DNA of 64,000 nt from Isoperla grammatica (taxonomy: Eukaryota > Arthropoda > Insecta > Plecoptera > Perlodidae), in the NCBI GenBank assembly GCA_945910005.1, contig CAMDTW010000642.1, forward strand, positions 682,001 through 746,000, written 5' to 3'. Each line of letters starts with the position of its first letter. Positions within the stretch are counted from its first letter, which is position 1. Position numbers and translations under genes: made by a program. The notes beneath the pieces were generated by a model that saw nothing but the letters and a program-made list of their open reading frames with translations, was not told the origin of the DNA and did no database searches. This document shows, in pieces, positions 63,436 to 64,000 of this stretch.

Positions 63436-64000
63436 GCGAGGAAACATACGTTGTCCTGATACGTTGCATGTAGTGGCTTCTATATCACTGACTTAGCGCA
63501 GGGTTTATCGAGTACAGTCACCGTCACAAGCAAGGAAACATGCGTTGTCCTGATACGTTGCATGTAGTAGCTTTTATGTCACTGACATAGCGCAAGGTTT
63601 ATCAAGTACAGTTACCGTCACAATAGAGGAAACATGCGTTGTGCTCATATACTGCATGAAGTGGCTTCTATGTCACTGACTTAGCGCAGGGTTTATCAAA
63701 TCCAGTCAACGTCACAAGCAAGAAAACATGCGTTTTCCTGGTATGTTGCATGTAGTGAATTCTATGTCACTGACTTAGCGCAGGGTTTATCAAGTACAGT
63801 CACCGTCACAAGCAAGGAAACATGCGTTGTCCCGATATGTTGCATGTAGTGGCTTCTATGTCACTGACTTAGCGCAGGGTTTATCAAGAAAAGTCACCGT
63901 CACAAGCAAGGAAACATGCGTTGACAATATACGTTGCATGAAGTGGCTTCTATGTCACTGACTTAGCGCAGGGTTTATCAAGTACAGTCACCGTCACAAG

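Larger units (their letters stand above)
43567..64000 (+). repeat. 94-bp satellite array, right segment
   Basis: About 217 monomers in the same orientation as the rest. The first 900-1000 bp after the element repeat the sequence after the solo LTR (1831 to about 2530), including private variants GGTTAATCAAG, CACTGACTAAGCG and GTCTTCATATG. From about 46980 the array consists mainly of large near-identical tandem copies. The array runs off the window end in mid-monomer. I see no gene or unique sequence. Confidence 0.97.

Noticed and set aside
1..64000. CENP-B box in the monomer
   Set aside because: No stretch of the consensus monomer resembles the core TTCG...CGGG pattern in the right spacing; only the dyad and GTCAC motifs are present.

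Overview
This window is eukaryotic and almost certainly animal DNA. It is made of two components: a long, uninterrupted head-to-tail satellite array with a 94-bp monomer, and a BEL/Pao-type LTR retrotransposon lodged in it. BEL/Pao elements are known only from animals, and the domain order of the polyprotein (DUF1759-type Gag, CCHC knuckles, A17-type protease, reverse transcriptase, RNase H, HHCC integrase, DUF5641) fits an invertebrate source, perhaps an arthropod. I cannot name the species. No host gene, tRNA, rRNA, CRISPR array or bacterial feature is visible.

Layout: 1-1330 is satellite; 1331-1830 is a solo LTR; 1831-37052 is satellite; 37053-43566 is a nearly complete BEL/Pao element (LTR, leader, gag-pol, LTR) on the + strand; 43567-64000 is satellite. 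About 57 kb, or roughly 600 monomers, is satellite, all in one orientation. The 94-bp period can be counted directly (monomer starts at 1, 95, 189, 283). Each consensus monomer is about 47% G+C and carries the dyad ACATGC-N16-GCATGT, the short palindrome GTCACTGAC and three GTCAC motifs.

Above the monomer level the array is a patchwork of multi-kilobase tandem duplications, recognisable from shared rare monomer variants. The units are about 1.13, 2.26, 3.1, 5.26, 5.73 and 11.5 kb. This is the pattern expected of repeated unequal exchange, and the last 7 kb contain the freshest-looking duplication.

The most informative result concerns the retrotransposon. The solo LTR at 1331 and the full element at 37053 have identical junctions and the same private variants in flanking satellite, so they descend from one insertion that was copied with its satellite surroundings. 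One copy then lost its interior by LTR-LTR recombination. Eight other paralogous copies of the site are empty; comparison with the one at about 4303-4367 shows that the filled sites lack 65 bp of satellite plus the first four bases (TGTT) of the 5' LTR, so there is no target-site duplication. The element looks young (5 differences over 500 bp between its LTRs) but has an in-frame TAG before an otherwise open DUF5641 tail.

A centromeric or pericentromeric location is plausible from the array structure but is an inference. Near-identical multi-kilobase duplicates are also where assemblies most often fail, so copy numbers need long-read support.
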